From Streptomyces uncialis (GTDB taxonomy: Bacteria; Actinomycetota; Actinomycetes; Streptomycetales; Streptomycetaceae), in assembly GCF_036250755.1 (NCBI RefSeq), contig NZ_CP109583.1, positions 6,425,501 through 6,489,500 of the forward strand: a DNA stretch of 64,000 bases, read 5' to 3'. The notes beneath the pieces are model-generated. The model had not been told where the DNA came from, searched no databases, and saw only the letters and a list, made by a program, of their open reading frames with translations. A program made the position numbers and the translations under genes. Below are positions 1-8,236 of this stretch, one piece after another (the first letter of the stretch is position 1; the number at the start of each line of letters is the position of its first letter).

Positions 1-3000
1 TTCCGGTACCCCCATGTCCACGGCGAGTTGATCGCCTTCACGGCAGAGGACGACGTCTGGATCGCGCCACTCGACGGCGGCCGCGCATGGCGGGTCAGCG
101 CCGACAACGTGCCCGTCAGCCACCCCCGTATCTCCCCGGACGGCACCACCGTCGCCTGGACCTCGACCCGCGACGGCGCCCCCGAGATCCACGTGGCCCC
201 CGTGGACGGCGGCCCCTCCCGGCGGCTCACCCACTGGGGCGGCCCCCGCACCACCGTCCGCGGCTGGACCCCCGACGGCCGGGTCCTCGCACTCGGCGCC
301 CACGACCAGGCGAGCACCCGCCGTTCCTGGGCCCGCGCGGTCCCCCTCGACGGCGGCCCCGCCGAGACCCTGCCCTACGGACCCGTCGGCGACGCCGTGT
401 TCGGCCCCGGCGGACGGACCGTCCTGCTCTCCGCGCCGATGGGCCGCGAGGCCGCCTGGTGGAAGCGCTACCGGGGCGGCACCGCGGGCAAACTCTGGAT
501 CGACCGCGACGGCGACGGGGAGTTCGTCCGGTTCCACGAGGACCTCGACGGCAACATCGAGTACCCGCTCCAGGTCGGTGAGCGCGTCGCGTTCCTCTCC
601 GACCACGAGGGCGTCGGCGCGCTCTACTCGTCCCTCGCGGACGGGACGGACCTGCGCCGCCACACCCCCGTCGACGGCTTCTACGCCCGCCACGCGGCCA
701 CCGACGGCACCCGCGTCATCTACACCAGCGCCGGTCAACTCCTGCTCCTGGAAAGCCTGGACAGCCTGGACAGCCTGGACAGCCTGGACGACGTGAACGG
801 CCCGGCGGGCTCCGACCGCCCGACCACCGGCCCCCGCCCCCTGACCGTCCGTCTCGGCGGCCAGCGCACCGACCTTCAGCCGCATCCCGTCAGCGCCGCC
901 CGCTGGTTCGGCGCCGCCGCCCCCGACCACACCGGACGCGGCAGCGCGCTCGCCGTCCGGGGCGCGGTGCACTGGGTCACCCACCGCGAGGGCCCCGCCC
1001 GCGCCCTCGCCGCCGAGCCCGGGGTACGGGCGCGGCTGCCCCGGACCTTCCGGGTGGCGGGGGAGGAGCATGTCGTCTGGGTCACCGACGCGGAGGGCGA
1101 GGACGCGCTGGAGTTCATCCCCGCGACCGGCACCCCGAGCGCCACCGGTACCCCGGACGCCACGGGCACCCAGAGCGCCACCGGCACCCCGAGCGCTCCG
1201 GACGCCACCGGCACCCCGAGCGCCACCGGAGCCTCCGCCGACGCCCAGAACGGCACCGGCACCGGCACTCCGAACGGGGACGCCACCCCGAACACCACCG
1301 GCACCCCGGACGCCGACGCCACCCTTCCGGACAAGGCCCCCGGCGCCACGGCCGACGCGACCCCCCAGACCACCCAGACCACCCCGACCCCCGACAAGAC
1401 CACCACCACCTCGGGCCCGGCGACCACCCCCGACCCGCCCACGGAGGACACCACCTCCCCGGCGCGGGCGGCCCCCCGGCGAATCGCGCGCGGCCAGCTC
1501 GGCCGTGTGGTCGGACTGGCGATGGCCCCCGACGGCGGACGGGCCGCCGTCGCCGCGCACGACGGACGCGTCCTCCTCGTCGAACGGACCACCGGCGACG
1601 TCCGCGAGATCGACAGCAGCGAGTACGGCGACGCCTCCGGACTGACCTTCTCCCCGGACTCCGCCTGGCTCGCCTGGTCGCACCCCGGACCGGGCCCGCT
1701 GCGCCAGCTCAAACTCGCGCACACCGCCGACGGCACCGTCACCGAGGCGACCCCGCTGCGCTTCCAGGACCACTCGCCCGCCTTCACCGCCGACGGCAGA
1801 CACCTCGCGTTCCTCTCCGCCCGCGCCTTCGACCCCGTCTACGACGAGCATGTCTTCGACCTCGCGTTCGTGGAGAGCGCCCGGCCGCATCTGATCACCC
1901 TCGCCGCGACCACCCCGTCCCCCTTCGGACCCCAGCGCCACGGCCGCCCGTTCGAGACCCCCGACAAGGACGAGACCCCCGACAGCGAGGGCGCCCCCGC
2001 CACCCGTATCGACCTCGAAGGGCTCGCCGACCGCATCGTGCCGTTCCCCGTGGAGGCCGGCCGCTACTCCACCCTGCGGGCCGCGAAGGACGGCGTGCTG
2101 TGGCTGCGGCACCCGGTCGTCGGTGTCCTCGGCGCCACCCGCGCCACCCCCGACGACGCGGAACCCAAGACCGAGCTGGAACGTTACGACCTGGTCCAGC
2201 GACGGGTGGAGCATCTGGCGGGCGACGCCGACCACTACGCCGTCAGCGGCGACGGCAAACGCGTCCTGCTGTGGACCGACGGCAAACTCAAGGTCGTCCC
2301 CAGCGACCGGCGCGCACCCGCCGACGAGGACGGCGACAGCAATCTCACCGTCGACCTCTCCCGCGTCCGCCAGCAGATCGACCCGGCCGCCGAATGGCGG
2401 CAGATGTACGCGGAGGCCGGACGGCTGATGCGCGACAACTTCTGGCGCCCCGACCTCGGCGGCGTCGACTGGGACGGCGTCCTCGACCGCTACCGACCCG
2501 TCCTCGACCGGATCGCCACCCACGACGACCTCGTCGACCTGCTGTGGGAGGTCCAGGGCGAACTCGGCACCTCCCACGCGTACGTCATCCCCAGCGGCGG
2601 CGGCTGGGGCTCGTCCGACTCCCAGGGGCTCCTCGGCGCCGACCTCACCCGGCACGCCGACGGCCGCTGGCGGATCGACCGCGTCCTGCCGTCCGAGACC
2701 TCCGACCCCCGGGCCCGTTCCCCGCTCGCCGCGCCCGGCGTCGCGGTCCGCGTGGGCGACGCCGTCGTCGCGGTCGGCGGACGCCCCGTCGACCCGGTCA
2801 CCGGCCCCGCCCCCCTGCTCGCCGGGACGGCGGGCAAACCCGTCGAACTGACCGTCCTGCCCGGCGCGGGCGGCGAGCCCCGGCATGTCGTCGTCGTCCC
2901 GCTGGACGACGAGGAACCCCTGCGCTACCACGCCTGGGTCACCGACCGGCGCGCCCATGTCACCACGCTGTCCGGGGGGCGCCTCGGCTACCTCCACGTC

Positions 3001-3564
3001 CCCGACATGATGGCGCCCGGCTGGGCCCAGATCCACCGCGATCTGCGGGTCGAGGTCACCCGCGAGGGCCTGATCGTCGACGTCCGGGAGAACCGGGGCG
3101 GCCACACCTCGCAGCTCGTCGTGGAGAAACTCGCCCGCCGGATCGTCGGCTGGGACCTGCCGCGCGGCCAGGCCCCGACCAGCTATCCGCAGGACGCGCC
3201 ACGCGGCCCGGTCGTCGCCGTCGCCAACGAGTTCTCCGGCTCCGACGGCGACATCGTCAACGCCGCCATCAAGGCCCTCGGCATCGGCCCCGTCGTCGGC
3301 ACCCGGACCTGGGGCGGTGTCGTCGGCATCGACAGCCGCTACCGCCTGGTCGACGGCACCCTCGTCACCCAGCCGAAGTACGCGTTCTGGCTGGACGGAT
3401 ACGGCTGGGAGGTGGAGAACCACGGCGTCGACCCGGACGTCGAGGTCGCCCAGACCCCGCAGGACCACGCGGCCGGACGGGACCCCCAACTGGACGAGGC
3501 CGTCCGTATCGCCCTCGCGTCCCTCGCGGAACGCCCGGCCCGCACCCCGCCGCAGCTCCCCTGA
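1..3564 (+). CDS. Tricorn protease homologue (S41 family), 5' end outside window
   Basis: The frame is open from base 1 (FRYPHVHGELIAFTAEDD...), so the start lies upstream; the TTG at 28 is internal. Tricorn proteins are large cytoplasmic serine peptidases that degrade oligopeptides released by the proteasome. Visible in order: N-terminal beta-propeller repeats (SPDGTTVAW, TPDGR, SPDSAWLAW), a C1 region with the His-bearing GTSHAYV motif, a PDZ-like stretch (APGVAVRVGDAVVAVGGRPV), and a C2 domain with RENRGGHTSQ, the GSDGD nucleophile serine and ENHGVDPDVEV. An unusual Thr/Pro/Ala-rich insertion of about 110 residues separates the propellers, and a fourfold SLD repeat lies in the first propeller region. 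The three motifs carrying the expected catalytic residues are present, so the protein is probably active. Stop TGA at 3562-3564. Confidence 0.95.
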   Translation, partial: FRYPHVHGELIAFTAEDDVWIAPLDGGRAWRVSADNVPVSHPRISPDGTTVAWTSTRDGAPEIHVAPVDGGPSRRLTHWGGPRTTVRGWTPDGRVLALGAHDQASTRRSWARAVPLDGGPAETLPYGPVGDAVFGPGGRTVLLSAPMGREAAWWKRYRGGTAGKLWIDRDGDGEFVRFHEDLDGNIEYPLQVGERVAFLSDHEGVGALYSSLADGTDLRRHTPVDGFYARHAATDGTRVIYTSAGQLLLLESLDSLDSLDSLDDVNGPAGSDRPTTGPRPLTVRLGGQRTDLQPHPVSAARWFGAAAPDHTGRGSALAVRGAVHWVTHREGPARALAAEPGVRARLPRTFRVAGEEHVVWVTDAEGEDALEFIPATGTPSATGTPDATGTQSATGTPSAPDATGTPSATGASADAQNGTGTGTPNGDATPNTTGTPDADATLPDKAPGATADATPQTTQTTPTPDKTTTTSGPATTPDPPTEDTTSPARAAPRRIARGQLGRVVGLAMAPDGGRAAVAAHDGRVLLVERTTGDVREIDSSEYGDASGLTFSPDSAWLAWSHPGPGPLRQLKLAHTADGTVTEATPLRFQDHSPAFTADGRHLAFLSARAFDPVYDEHVFDLAFVESARPHLITLAATTPSPFGPQRHGRPFETPDKDETPDSEGAPATRIDLEGLADRIVPFPVEAGRYSTLRAAKDGVLWLRHPVVGVLGATRATPDDAEPKTELERYDLVQRRVEHLAGDADHYAVSGDGKRVLLWTDGKLKVVPSDRRAPADEDGDSNLTVDLSRVRQQIDPAAEWRQMYAEAGRLMRDNFWRPDLGGVDWDGVLDRYRPVLDRIATHDDLVDLLWEVQGELGTSHAYVIPSGGGWGSSDSQGLLGADLTRHADGRWRIDRVLPSETSDPRARSPLAAPGVAVRVGDAVVAVGGRPVDPVTGPAPLLAGTAGKPVELTVLPGAGGEPRHVVVVPLDDEEPLRYHAWVTDRRAHVTTLSGGRLGYLHVPDMMAPGWAQIHRDLRVEVTREGLIVDVRENRGGHTSQLVVEKLARRIVGWDLPRGQAPTSYPQDAPRGPVVAVANEFSGSDGDIVNAAIKALGIGPVVGTRTWGGVVGIDSRYRLVDGTLVTQPKYAFWLDGYGWEVENHGVDPDVEVAQTPQDHAAGRDPQLDEAVRIALASLAERPARTPPQLP
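754..789 (+). repeat. Four exact 9-bp tandem repeats (AGCCTGGAC) inside tricorn gene
   Basis: The unit AGCCTGGAC occurs four times without a mismatch and keeps the frame, encoding SLD x4 in a propeller loop. It looks like recent slippage expansion. Confidence 0.9.
1126..1470 (+). repeat. Low-complexity Thr/Pro/Ala/Gly-coding stretch in tricorn gene
   Basis: Degenerate 12-24 bp units built from ACCGGCACCCCG-like and GCCACC-like words encode GTPSATGTPDATGT-type residues, then a TTPTPDKTTTT-type segment. It lies between the two propeller domains and is not a usual part of tricorn proteins as I know them. It probably forms an extended, unstructured linker. Confidence 0.8.
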
Positions 3565-3613
3565 CCGGATGGCCACGGGCGCGGTTGCCCTGACCCCGCC
3601 CTGACCACCGGTC

Positions 3614-3675
3614 CGGTTCATCCGACCCCGGCCCGGCCACCGTGCGGTTCATCCGACCCGGCCCGGCCACCTGTG
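3614..3675. repeat. Tandem 31-bp duplication between tricorn and HIT genes
   Basis: Two nearly identical 31-bp copies beginning CGGTTCATCCGACC lie at 3614-3644 and 3645-3675, differing by about three changes. They sit in the 242-bp spacer after the tricorn stop. Function unknown. Confidence 0.75.
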
Positions 3676-3806
3676 CGGCGCCCCGTCCCCCGACCGGGCG
3701 CCGCACGGGTGACCCCCGGACGGCGCCCCCGCCCCGGATAGCATGCGAACCGACGCCCCGGCACCGCCCGTGTGCCGCCCCGATCACCGAGGAGACGTGA
3801 CGAAAC

Positions 3807-4160
3807 GTGGCCGGAGAGCCGCAGGCCGACTGCCTGTTCTGCAAGATCGTCGCTGGCGACGTACCCGCGACGGTCGTCCGCGAGACCGACACCACGGTCG
3901 CGTTCCGGGACATCAACCCGCAGGCGCCCACCCACATCCTGGTCATCCCGAAGGTCCACCACCCCGACGCGGCCTCGCTCGCCGCCGCCGAACCGCAGAT
4001 CGCGGCGGACGTGCTCAAGGAAGCCGCCGAGGTCGCCGCGCAGGAACAGGCGACCAGCTACCGGATCGTCTTCAACACCGGCTCCGGCGCGGGCCAGACC
4101 GTCTTCCACGCCCACGCGCACGTCCTGGGCGGCCGTGGCCTCCAGTGGCCCCCCGGGTGA
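3807..4160 (+). CDS. HIT family hydrolase (HINT-like)
   Basis: A 117-residue histidine-triad protein, the usual length for HINT-type purine nucleoside phosphoramidases, which hydrolyse AMP-linked substrates in the cytoplasm. It starts with the canonical DCLFCKIVAGDVPA segment, continues with AFRDINPQAPTHILVIPK, and ends with the catalytic triad HAHAHVLGG (H-x-H-x-H-x-x). The GTG start at 3807 is preceded by GAGGAGAC at about 3789-3796, which supports it. The stop lies 6 bp before the next gene, so the two are probably co-transcribed. The downstream partner is an RNase Z-like hydrolase, a common Streptomyces order. Confidence 0.95.
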   Translation: MAGEPQADCLFCKIVAGDVPATVVRETDTTVAFRDINPQAPTHILVIPKVHHPDAASLAAAEPQIAADVLKEAAEVAAQEQATSYRIVFNTGSGAGQTVFHAHAHVLGGRGLQWPPG

Positions 4161-4166
4161 TCCGCC

Positions 4167-5072
4167 GTGTCGGTACGTGAACTCGTCGTCCTCGGCACCG
4201 CCAGCCAGGTACCCACCCGGCACCGCAACCACAACGGCTATCTGCTGCGCTGGGACGGCCAGGGCATCCTCTTCGACCCCGGCGAGGGCACCCAGCGGCA
4301 GATGCTGCGCGCCGGGGTCGCCGCGCACGACATCGACCGGATCTGCGTCACCCACTTCCACGGCGACCACTCGCTCGGCCTCGCCGGGGTCATCCAGCGC
4401 ATCAACCTCGACCGCGTCACCTACCCCGTCACCGCCCACTACCCCGCCTCCGGCCAGCACTTCTACGACCGGCTGCGCCACGCGACCGCGTACCGCGAGA
4501 CGGTACGGCTGGACGAGGCACCCGTCAGCGGCGACGCCGCCGTCCTCACCCACTCCGGCCCCTACCGGCTGGAGGCACGCAGGCTCTCCCACCCCGTCGA
4601 GGCGTACGGCTACCGCCTGGTGGAGCCCGACGGCCGCCGGATACTGCCCGCGCTGCTCGCCGAACGCGGCATCTCGGGCCCGGACGTCGGCCGCCTCCAG
4701 CGCGACGGCGAGCTGCGGGGCGTCCGCCTGGACGAGGTGAGCGAGGTCCGGCGCGGCCAGCGGTTCGCCTTCGTCATGGACACCCGGCTCTGCGACGGCG
4801 TGCACGAACTCGCGGCCGGCTGCGACATGCTGGTCATCGAGTCCACGTTCCTCGCCCCCGACGAGTCCCTCGCCACGGAGTACGGCCACCTCACAGCGGC
4901 CCAGGCCGCCCGCGTGGCCACCGAGGCAGGCGTCCGCCACCTCGTCCTCACCCACTTCAGCCAGCGCTACCCCGACCCCGAGGCCTTCGAACAGGAGGCC
5001 CGCGACGCGGGGTTCGAGGGCGAACTGACGGTAGCGGCGGACCTGATGAGGGTGTCGTTGCCGAAACGGTGA
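4167..5072 (+). CDS. Ribonuclease Z-like metallo-beta-lactamase fold hydrolase
   Basis: A 301-residue MBL-fold protein of the RNase Z/ElaC type, which processes tRNA 3' ends by endonucleolytic cleavage. Visible motifs: N-terminal [23 protein letters not shown], the zinc motif [19 protein letters not shown] and ESTFLAPDE (phosphodiesterase core), then GHLTAAQAA and VLTHFSQRY with the C-terminal histidines. GTG start at 4167, 6 bp after the HIT stop, suggests an operon and coupled translation. tRNA processing is inferred from family; some members act as general phosphodiesterases, so no symbol is assigned. Confidence 0.9.
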   Translation: MSVRELVVLGTASQVPTRHRNHNGYLLRWDGQGILFDPGEGTQRQMLRAGVAAHDIDRICVTHFHGDHSLGLAGVIQRINLDRVTYPVTAHYPASGQHFYDRLRHATAYRETVRLDEAPVSGDAAVLTHSGPYRLEARRLSHPVEAYGYRLVEPDGRRILPALLAERGISGPDVGRLQRDGELRGVRLDEVSEVRRGQRFAFVMDTRLCDGVHELAAGCDMLVIESTFLAPDESLATEYGHLTAAQAARVATEAGVRHLVLTHFSQRYPDPEAFEQEARDAGFEGELTVAADLMRVSLPKR

Positions 5073-5092
5073 CCCGGTCTCGACACGGAGAA

Positions 5093-5126
5093 GCCCCGCC
5101 GCTCCGGAGGAGGGAGCGGGCGGGGC
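5093..5126. terminator. GC-rich hairpin between convergent rnz-like and DUF397 genes
   Basis: GCCCCGCCGCTCC at 5093-5105 pairs with GGAGCGGGCGGGGC at 5113-5126, with one bulge. It lies between convergent genes and has no T-tract, as is common in Streptomyces. A near copy sits at 6065-6097 behind another DUF397 gene, so it travels with that gene family. Confidence 0.7.
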
Positions 5127-5170
5127 GTGGCACATGTGCGGGTGGTGGTGCGGTTCGGTACGGCGCGGTT

Positions 5171-5386
5171 CTACAGCGCGGTGGACCGGGCGAGACGGAC
5201 GAGTCCGGCGAACGCGTCGGCGGACACCATCAGTACGGGGTCGTCGGTGCGTTTGCTGTCCCGGATGGGGACGGTGCCGGTCGCGGTGACGTTGGACGGG
5301 GCCCACTCGACGCAGGCGCCACCGTTCTCGGTGCTGTAGGAGGACTTGACCCAACGGAACTGGGGAGCGTTGGTCTTGGCGATCAC
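5171..5386 (-). CDS. DUF397 protein (WhiJ/Scr2-like), copy 1 of module 1
   Basis: A 71-residue DUF397 protein with the family hallmarks FRWVKSSYSTENGGACVEW, VPIRDSK and VSADAFAGLVRLAR. DUF397 proteins are small partners of XRE-DUF5753 regulators; in S. coelicolor such pairs include WhiJ neighbours and the Scr1/Scr2 pair described as toxin-antitoxin-like. GTG start at 5386 follows GAAAGGGC. It is 94 percent similar by eye to the copy at 6131-6346, so one arose by local duplication. It is transcribed leftward, away from the regulator at 6343-7173, with two further DUF397 genes between. Confidence 0.9.
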   Translation of the reverse strand: MIAKTNAPQFRWVKSSYSTENGGACVEWAPSNVTATGTVPIRDSKRTDDPVLMVSADAFAGLVRLARSTAL

Positions 5387-5464
5387 GCAATGCCCTTTCG
5401 TAGGTGGTCGACCTCGGCGAAGGACTTCGCCTGAGCGCGGCAGCTTTGAGCTGGAGCCGCGTTT

Positions 5465-5674
5465 CTACAGTGCGCTGGACCGGGCGAGACGGACCAGTCC
5501 GGCGAAGGCGTCGGCGGAGAACATCAGTACGGGGCCGGTCGGACGCTTGCTGTCCCGGACGGGGACGATGCCGGTCGCGGTGACGTTCGAGGGGGCCCAC
5601 TCGACACAGGTTCCACCGTTGTCGGTGCTGTGGGAGGACTTGACCCAGAGGATTGCAAGGGAGTTCATTGTCAT
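5465..5674 (-). CDS. DUF397 protein, copy 2 of module 1
   Basis: A 69-residue DUF397 protein from the ATG at 5674 (MTMNSLAILWVKSSHST...), with WVKSSHSTDNGGTCVEW, VPVRDSK and FSADAFAGLVRLAR. The frame is open further upstream, but a GAAAGGGC ribosome-binding site identical to its sisters precedes this ATG. It is the most similar to copies 1 and 4. It lies 78 bp upstream of copy 1 on the same strand. Confidence 0.88.
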   Translation of the reverse strand: MTMNSLAILWVKSSHSTDNGGTCVEWAPSNVTATGIVPVRDSKRPTGPVLMFSADAFAGLVRLARSSAL

Positions 5675-5781
5675 GGGATGCCCTTTCGTGCTCGGTCGGA
5701 AGAGCCCCGCCACACCCCTGGTTCCGGAGGGTGGCGGAGCTGCCGGATGAGAACGGATGGGAGGTGCAACGCCCCGGATGA

Positions 5782-5988
5782 TCAGATGGCGCTGAACTCT
5801 TCAGCCTTGATGGCTGCCACGAAGGTGGTGAACGCGGTGCTGGGGAGCTTTAGCACCGGCCCACCCGCAGTCTTCGAATCACGGACGGGAACGGTGCCTC
5901 GTGAGGCCGCGAGATTGGCGGCGACCTCCACGCAGGCGCCACCGTTGCCGCTGTAGGAAGACTTGAACCAGAGGGGAATGTCCGTCAC
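5782..5988 (-). CDS. DUF397 protein, copy 3 of module 1 (divergent subtype)
   Basis: A 68-residue DUF397 protein with PLWFKSSYSGNGGACVEVAANLAAS, VPVRDSKTAGGPVL and FTTFVAAIKAEEF. It belongs to the second DUF397 subtype (AANLAA and FVAAIKAGEF-type ends), like the copies at 56540-56749 and 57780-57989 in module 2. The GTG start at 5988 follows GAAAGGGC. The two subtypes alternate within one module, suggesting distinct partners or duplication followed by divergence. Confidence 0.88.
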   Translation of the reverse strand: MTDIPLWFKSSYSGNGGACVEVAANLAASRGTVPVRDSKTAGGPVLKLPSTAFTTFVAAIKAEEFSAI

Positions 5989-6064
5989 GGGGTGCCCTTT
6001 CGTCACTGCGATCACGCCCACCGATGCCGCTTCAGGCAGCGATTCGGTCTGGGGTCGGTTTGGA

Positions 6065-6097
6065 GCCCCACCGCTCCGGAGGAGGGAGCGGCGGGGC
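6065..6097. terminator. Hairpin downstream of DUF397 copy 4
   Basis: GCCCCACCGCTCC at 6065-6077 pairs with GGAGCGGCGGGGC at 6085-6097 with one mismatch. It is the same element as at 5093-5126 and lies about 34 bp beyond the DUF397 stop on the minus strand, as expected for a terminator of that gene. Confidence 0.65.
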
Positions 6098-6130
6098 GTG
6101 GCGCACGTGCGGGGTGGGGCGGTTCGGCTT

Positions 6131-6346
6131 CTACAGCGCGGTGGACCGGGCGAGGCTGACGAGCCCGGCGAACGCGTCGGCGGACACCATCAGGACGGGC
6201 CCGTCGGCGCGCTTGCTGTCCCGGATGGGGACGATGCCGGTCGCGGTGACGTTGGACGGGGCCCACTCGACGCAGGACCCGCCGTTCTCGGTGCTGTATG
6301 AGGACTTGACCCAACGGAACGGGGAAGCGTTGGTCTTGGCCATCAC
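6131..6346 (-). CDS. DUF397 protein, copy 4, overlapping the XRE regulator
   Basis: A 71-residue DUF397 protein with FRWVKSSYSTENGGSCVEW, VPIRDSKRADGPVL and VSADAFAGLVSLAR. The GTG start at 6346 shares bases with the TGA of the upstream regulator (GTGATG), so translation is probably coupled. The same overlap occurs in module 2 at 57986-57989. This is the DUF397 gene most likely to be the direct partner of the regulator encoded just upstream. An ATG at 6343 is an alternative start. Confidence 0.92.
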   Translation of the reverse strand: MMAKTNASPFRWVKSSYSTENGGSCVEWAPSNVTATGIVPIRDSKRADGPVLMVSADAFAGLVSLARSTAL

Positions 6347-7173
6347 AAAGTGCCCTTTCGTAGCTGTTCGATCATGGCGACAGACTCCGCCTGAGAGACT
6401 GCCCCGATCTGAAGCTGATGGTAGTTCCTCACCAGCGGCAGTACGGATGACAGCTCACGGTCCAAGTACCCCTGGATCTGCGACTCTACGTAGGACATCA
6501 AGGACCGGTCAGGCAACGTCAGCAGGTGAACCAGCCGGACGAACGGCTTCCGCTCCCCCATGGAGAACGGGGCAATCTGTAAGCCGGAGTTCGGAAGCGA
6601 GGCGAACTCGATCAGCCGTGCCAGCTGAGCGTCCATCACGTCGGCCCCGCCAATGGGCCTGCGGATACAGCTCTCGTCCAGCACCGCGAAGATGAGCGGG
6701 GGCGGAGTGCGGTTGAGTGCCGCTTGTCGCCCTATGAGGTAGTCGACTCGTTCAGCGGCCTGTTCGGGTGTGATGTCCCCTCGCTCCACGGCACCGTCTG
6801 CCAGCGCACGTGCGTACTCGCGGGTCTGAAGCGGCCCGGGAATCACTCCCGACTCGAACAATCTGATCTCTGCCGCTCGACCTTCATGCGCCACGTATTC
6901 CGGAAACCCCTCCAGAAGTGCCGTCTGCCGCACCGCCATGCTCTGTCGCTCGAACTGGTCTCCGGTATCGAATACCCGGTCAACACTTGCCGCGAACCGT
7001 CGAGTTGGTGGGCGGCGTCCAGTTTCAACGGCGGAGATATGCGACCCGGTACACCCGATGCGCTCTGCCAGCTCGTCCTGAGTCCAGCCACGGGCATCCC
7101 GCTTCATGCGCAGACGTGCACCGAAGGCTGCTTGAGGGCCGTCCTCGGGGTCCAGTTGTTTGCGGTTCACCAT
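6343..7173 (-). CDS. XRE-family regulator with DUF5753 domain (WhiJ/Scr1-like)
   Basis: About 276 residues. The N-terminal XRE helix-turn-helix covers roughly residues 12-70 (FGARLRMKRDARGWTQDELAERIGCTGSHISAVETGRRPPT). A DUF5753 domain follows, with EIRLFESGVIPGPLQTREYARAL, ESCIRRPIGG and SLPNSGLQIAPFSMGERKPF. Such proteins repress or activate nearby DUF397 genes and developmental genes in Streptomyces. Starts at ATG 7173 or GTG 7170; the paralogue begins at the residue matching 7170. The gene is divergent from 7278-7547 and overlaps the DUF397 start downstream. It is paralogous to 57986-58822. Confidence 0.93.
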   Translation of the reverse strand: MVNRKQLDPEDGPQAAFGARLRMKRDARGWTQDELAERIGCTGSHISAVETGRRPPTRRFAASVDRVFDTGDQFERQSMAVRQTALLEGFPEYVAHEGRAAEIRLFESGVIPGPLQTREYARALADGAVERGDITPEQAAERVDYLIGRQAALNRTPPPLIFAVLDESCIRRPIGGADVMDAQLARLIEFASLPNSGLQIAPFSMGERKPFVRLVHLLTLPDRSLMSYVESQIQGYLDRELSSVLPLVRNYHQLQIGAVSQAESVAMIEQLRKGTL

Positions 7174-7206
7174 CCGAATCCCAACCAACCAATCAAATAT
7201 CGCAAG

Positions 7207-7263
7207 TTGAACAGTGCTCCGAATCTAGGCCAACCTGAAGCCCTCCGGTAGTGGAGTCGCTAC
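7207..7263. promoter_or_regulatory. Divergent promoter signature shared with module 2
   Basis: Between the divergent genes lie TTGAACAG (7207-7214), an AATCTAGGC-type block, and GTAG-N8-CTAC (7248-7263) followed by an AGAGG ribosome-binding site. The same blocks in the same order occur at 58859-58914 in front of the paralogous pair. Conservation in an otherwise diverged spacer suggests a promoter plus binding site for the adjacent XRE regulators. Confidence 0.6.
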
Positions 7264-7277
7264 AGAGAGGTACGGCC

Positions 7278-7547
7278 GTGTCCGGTGAAAACGTAGCCAC
7301 AGAGCGGCATGAACCCCAACTCAAGGTTGGGGAGCTGGTATTCGACAGGTCCAGGGGAGTCCTCGGGGTGGTCATGGATCTGATCACGGGGACGGGTTCG
7401 GGACGGTGCTGTCTACGGCCGCCCCGGGGTGGTGTCGAGTGGGACGCGTCGTGTGCGGACGTTCGGCCGGCCACGGTGACGGACCAGCTCCGCCCCGCGC
7501 TGACCGAGGTGAACACGCGGAGCCGGGTGGAGCGGATGTGGGGATGA
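7278..7547 (+). CDS. Small hypothetical protein divergent from XRE regulator
   Basis: An 89-residue protein (MSGENVATERHEPQ...) with the core LKVGELVFDRSRGVLGVVMDLI, which resembles a small beta-rich fold, and a C-terminal PATVTDQLRPALTEVNTRSR. I do not recognise the family. GTG start at 7278 follows GAGAGG. Its position matches the 85-residue gene at 58929-59186 in module 2, and both end with an Arg-rich helix (ALTEVNTRSR, ERLRAETARANARSR), so they are probably distant homologues under the same control. Confidence 0.75.
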   Translation: MSGENVATERHEPQLKVGELVFDRSRGVLGVVMDLITGTGSGRCCLRPPRGGVEWDASCADVRPATVTDQLRPALTEVNTRSRVERMWG

Positions 7548-7811
7548 CCGGCCCGAACGCGCGACTTCCTCGCTGACGCAAGGGCGACTTCAGACCACCG
7601 CTTCGCGTGGCAGCGTCCCTCCCCCGACGCTGCGGAGGACACGCGGAGCGGTACCCCCTCGGACCGGTGTGGTCATCACGCGGGCCGAGGGAAGGGGAGC
7701 GGATCGGTCCGCTCCCGGCCCCGGTCACTCTCGCCCGCCCTGTAGGAGCGGCCGGGGCCACCCGCCGGCGGGCGATGAGCCGCAAGCACGGCTCCGCTCA
7801 CAAACAAAAGC
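7548..7811. other. Intergenic stretch, no gene seen
   Basis: Open frames here have coding patterns unlike neighbouring genes and no ribosome-binding site. The corresponding place in module 2 holds a short extra gene (59183-59443), which is absent here. The conserved hairpin at 7812-7845 begins at its right end. Confidence 0.5.
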
Positions 7812-7845
7812 GCCCCGAAGGACCGTTGCACCGGTCCGTCGGGGC
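7812..7845 (+). promoter_or_regulatory. Conserved leader hairpin upstream of small two-gene unit
   Basis: GCCCCGAAGGACC (7812-7824) pairs with GGTCCGTCGGGGC (7833-7845) with one mismatch and an 8-nt loop. A GCTCGCCG block and the same spacer AGGAGCTGAACGACGT-ATG follow. The element at 59715-59748 has the same position and shape with changed bases, including a G-U pair that keeps the stem. It may be a terminator, an attenuator or a regulatory leader. Confidence 0.6.
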
Positions 7846-7879
7846 TCGCCGCAACAGCTTCGAAGGAGCTGAACGACGT

Positions 7880-8236
7880 ATGCCAGATGTTATCGTCCGG
7901 GTGATCGCGTGGGCGCTCGGAGTCCTTCCGGGTACCCGCCGCACCCGTCCCGGACGCCACAGCGCCGAGTACCTCGCCGTCAGGGGCGAGCCCGTCCCCC
8001 TGGTCATCTGCGCCGCGCGTACCCCCATCCCCGCACACGTTCTCGCCAGGTCGGTCCCGTCGCCGTGGGGGCACAGGGTTCCGCCGTACCTGCGGGACTG
8101 GATCGGGGAACAGGAGGAACGGGCGAGGCAGCACGAGCGGCGGATGGCGGCAGCGGCGGCGACGTTCGGTGTGGACCTCCCGTTCACGTTCGACGGTTCC
8201 GGGGTGACGAGGGCCGGGGCGGAGGTGTCCGCATGA
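7880..8236 (+). CDS. Conserved small protein of unknown function (paralogue of 59784-60152)
   Basis: 118 residues: a basic amphipathic start (MPDVIVRVIAWALGVLPGTRR), a central PVPLVICAARTPIPAHVLARS, then WGHRVPPYLRDWIGEQEERARQHERR and a tail VDLPFTFDGSGVTRAG. I do not recognise a named family. ATG at 7880 follows GAAGGAGC. The stop overlaps the next start as ATGA. The paralogue at 59784-60152 is about 70 percent identical by eye through the centre, so the sequence is under selection. A role linked to the WhiJ-like modules is inferred only from synteny. Confidence 0.8.
   Translation: MPDVIVRVIAWALGVLPGTRRTRPGRHSAEYLAVRGEPVPLVICAARTPIPAHVLARSVPSPWGHRVPPYLRDWIGEQEERARQHERRMAAAAATFGVDLPFTFDGSGVTRAGAEVSA

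Noticed and set aside
28..3564. TTG at 28 as the start of the tricorn gene
   Set aside because: The frame is open to base 1 with normal tricorn-like N-terminal residues, and there is no ribosome-binding site, so the gene is simply cut by the window edge.
3618..5600. Minus-strand frame of 660 codons across HIT and RNase Z genes
   Set aside because: It runs antisense through two clearly coding genes and part of a DUF397 locus, and shows no motif.
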